The notes under the pieces were generated by a model. It saw only the letters and a list, made by a program, of their open reading frames with translations, did not search any database and was not told the origin of the DNA. A DNA stretch of 31,881 nt from JAZOTK01 sp045534775 (GTDB lineage: Bacteria > Bacillota > Clostridia > RUG12999): assembly GCA_045534775.1 (NCBI GenBank), contig JAZSKI010000033.1:1-31881 (forward strand). Direction: 5' to 3'. The translations under genes and the position numbers were made by a program. Position 1 is the stretch's first letter, and each line of letters opens with the position of its first letter. Positions 31,764 through 31,881 of this stretch are shown here, piece after piece.

Positions 31764-31812
31764 AAGAGGCTGCCTCACTAAAAAGTGAGGCAACCCCTTA
31801 ATTATTTTTTAT
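31764..31812. terminator. Second hairpin terminator after the tRNA operon
   Basis: TGCCTCACT (31771-31779) pairs with AGTGAGGCA (31784-31792), extended by AAGAGG/CCCCTT with one mismatch, followed by a T-rich stretch at 31801-31812. On the minus strand CTCTTTTATAAAA follows, so it may also stop a leftward gene entering from the right edge. The last 69 bases of the window hold nothing I can name. Confidence 0.65.
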
Positions 31813-31881
31813 TTATATTTCTGAATTTATAATACACCTTCACCATAAGGGGTCTTAGTCTTATGTTTATACACCAGATAT

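Noticed and set aside
31382..31801. Long open frame across the tRNA cluster on the plus strand, and a 71-codon frame opposite it
   Set aside because: Both run straight through three clear tRNA genes; the frames are by-products of tRNA sequence.
31802..31881. Possible 3' end of a leftward gene at the right edge
   Set aside because: Two minus-strand frames are open to the edge but are too short to identify; only the two-way hairpin at 31764 hints at such a gene.

Overview
The window is an AT-rich stretch of chromosome that looks like a spore-forming anaerobe of the class Clostridia. The grounds are dipicolinate synthase (dpaAB), which marks an endospore former; an oxygen-sensitive glycyl radical enzyme with its activase; an [FeFe]-hydrogenase homologue; sigma-A promoters of the Firmicutes type; strong AGGAGG-like ribosome binding sites; and frequent TTG/GTG starts. 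I see no phage, insertion sequence, CRISPR array or replication origin.

Layout. 1-5590: the 3' end of enolase (its first 80 bases look damaged), tRNA methylthiotransferase mtaB, a histidine-less HPr-like protein, an LCP-family wall enzyme, and a two-gene copper export operon (copZ-like, copA). 5607-7540: the sporulation pair dpaAB read leftward from a sigma-K-type promoter through an unusually long structured leader, then a 51-residue glycine-zipper protein. 7724-15242: a tightly packed rightward cluster of DUF1015 protein, cdaA-cdaR (c-di-AMP synthesis), degV, ung, a three-gene DRTGG / histidine-kinase-fold ATPase / sensory [FeFe]-hydrogenase-like module, and a short queG-like gene. 15239-16999: trmB (leftward) and a Xer-type recombinase behind a perfect consensus promoter with a large palindrome at its start site. 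17123-23285: N-acetylmuramoyl-L-alanine amidase, trmL, recJ and the (p)ppGpp enzyme rel. 23429-29929: a self-contained catabolic operon of ROK repressor, radical SAM activase, glycyl radical enzyme, sedoheptulokinase-like FGGY kinase and class I phosphomannose isomerase. 29989-31020: gap (leftward). 31260-31812: a tRNA operon, Leu(TAG)-Gly(GCC)-Leu(CAA), with a duplicated fragment of the first tRNA in its leader.

Two regions could hold poorly described biology. The ROK/glycyl-radical/kinase/isomerase operon resembles a radical-based sugar catabolic route, and its enzyme departs from the usual active-site and glycyl-radical motifs. The DRTGG/ATPase/hydrogenase-like trio looks like a redox or H2 sensing device without any catalytic hydrogenase beside it, and its hydrogenase-like protein lacks the proton-transfer cysteine and the PAS output domain. 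All functional calls are from reading the sequence; no database search was run.
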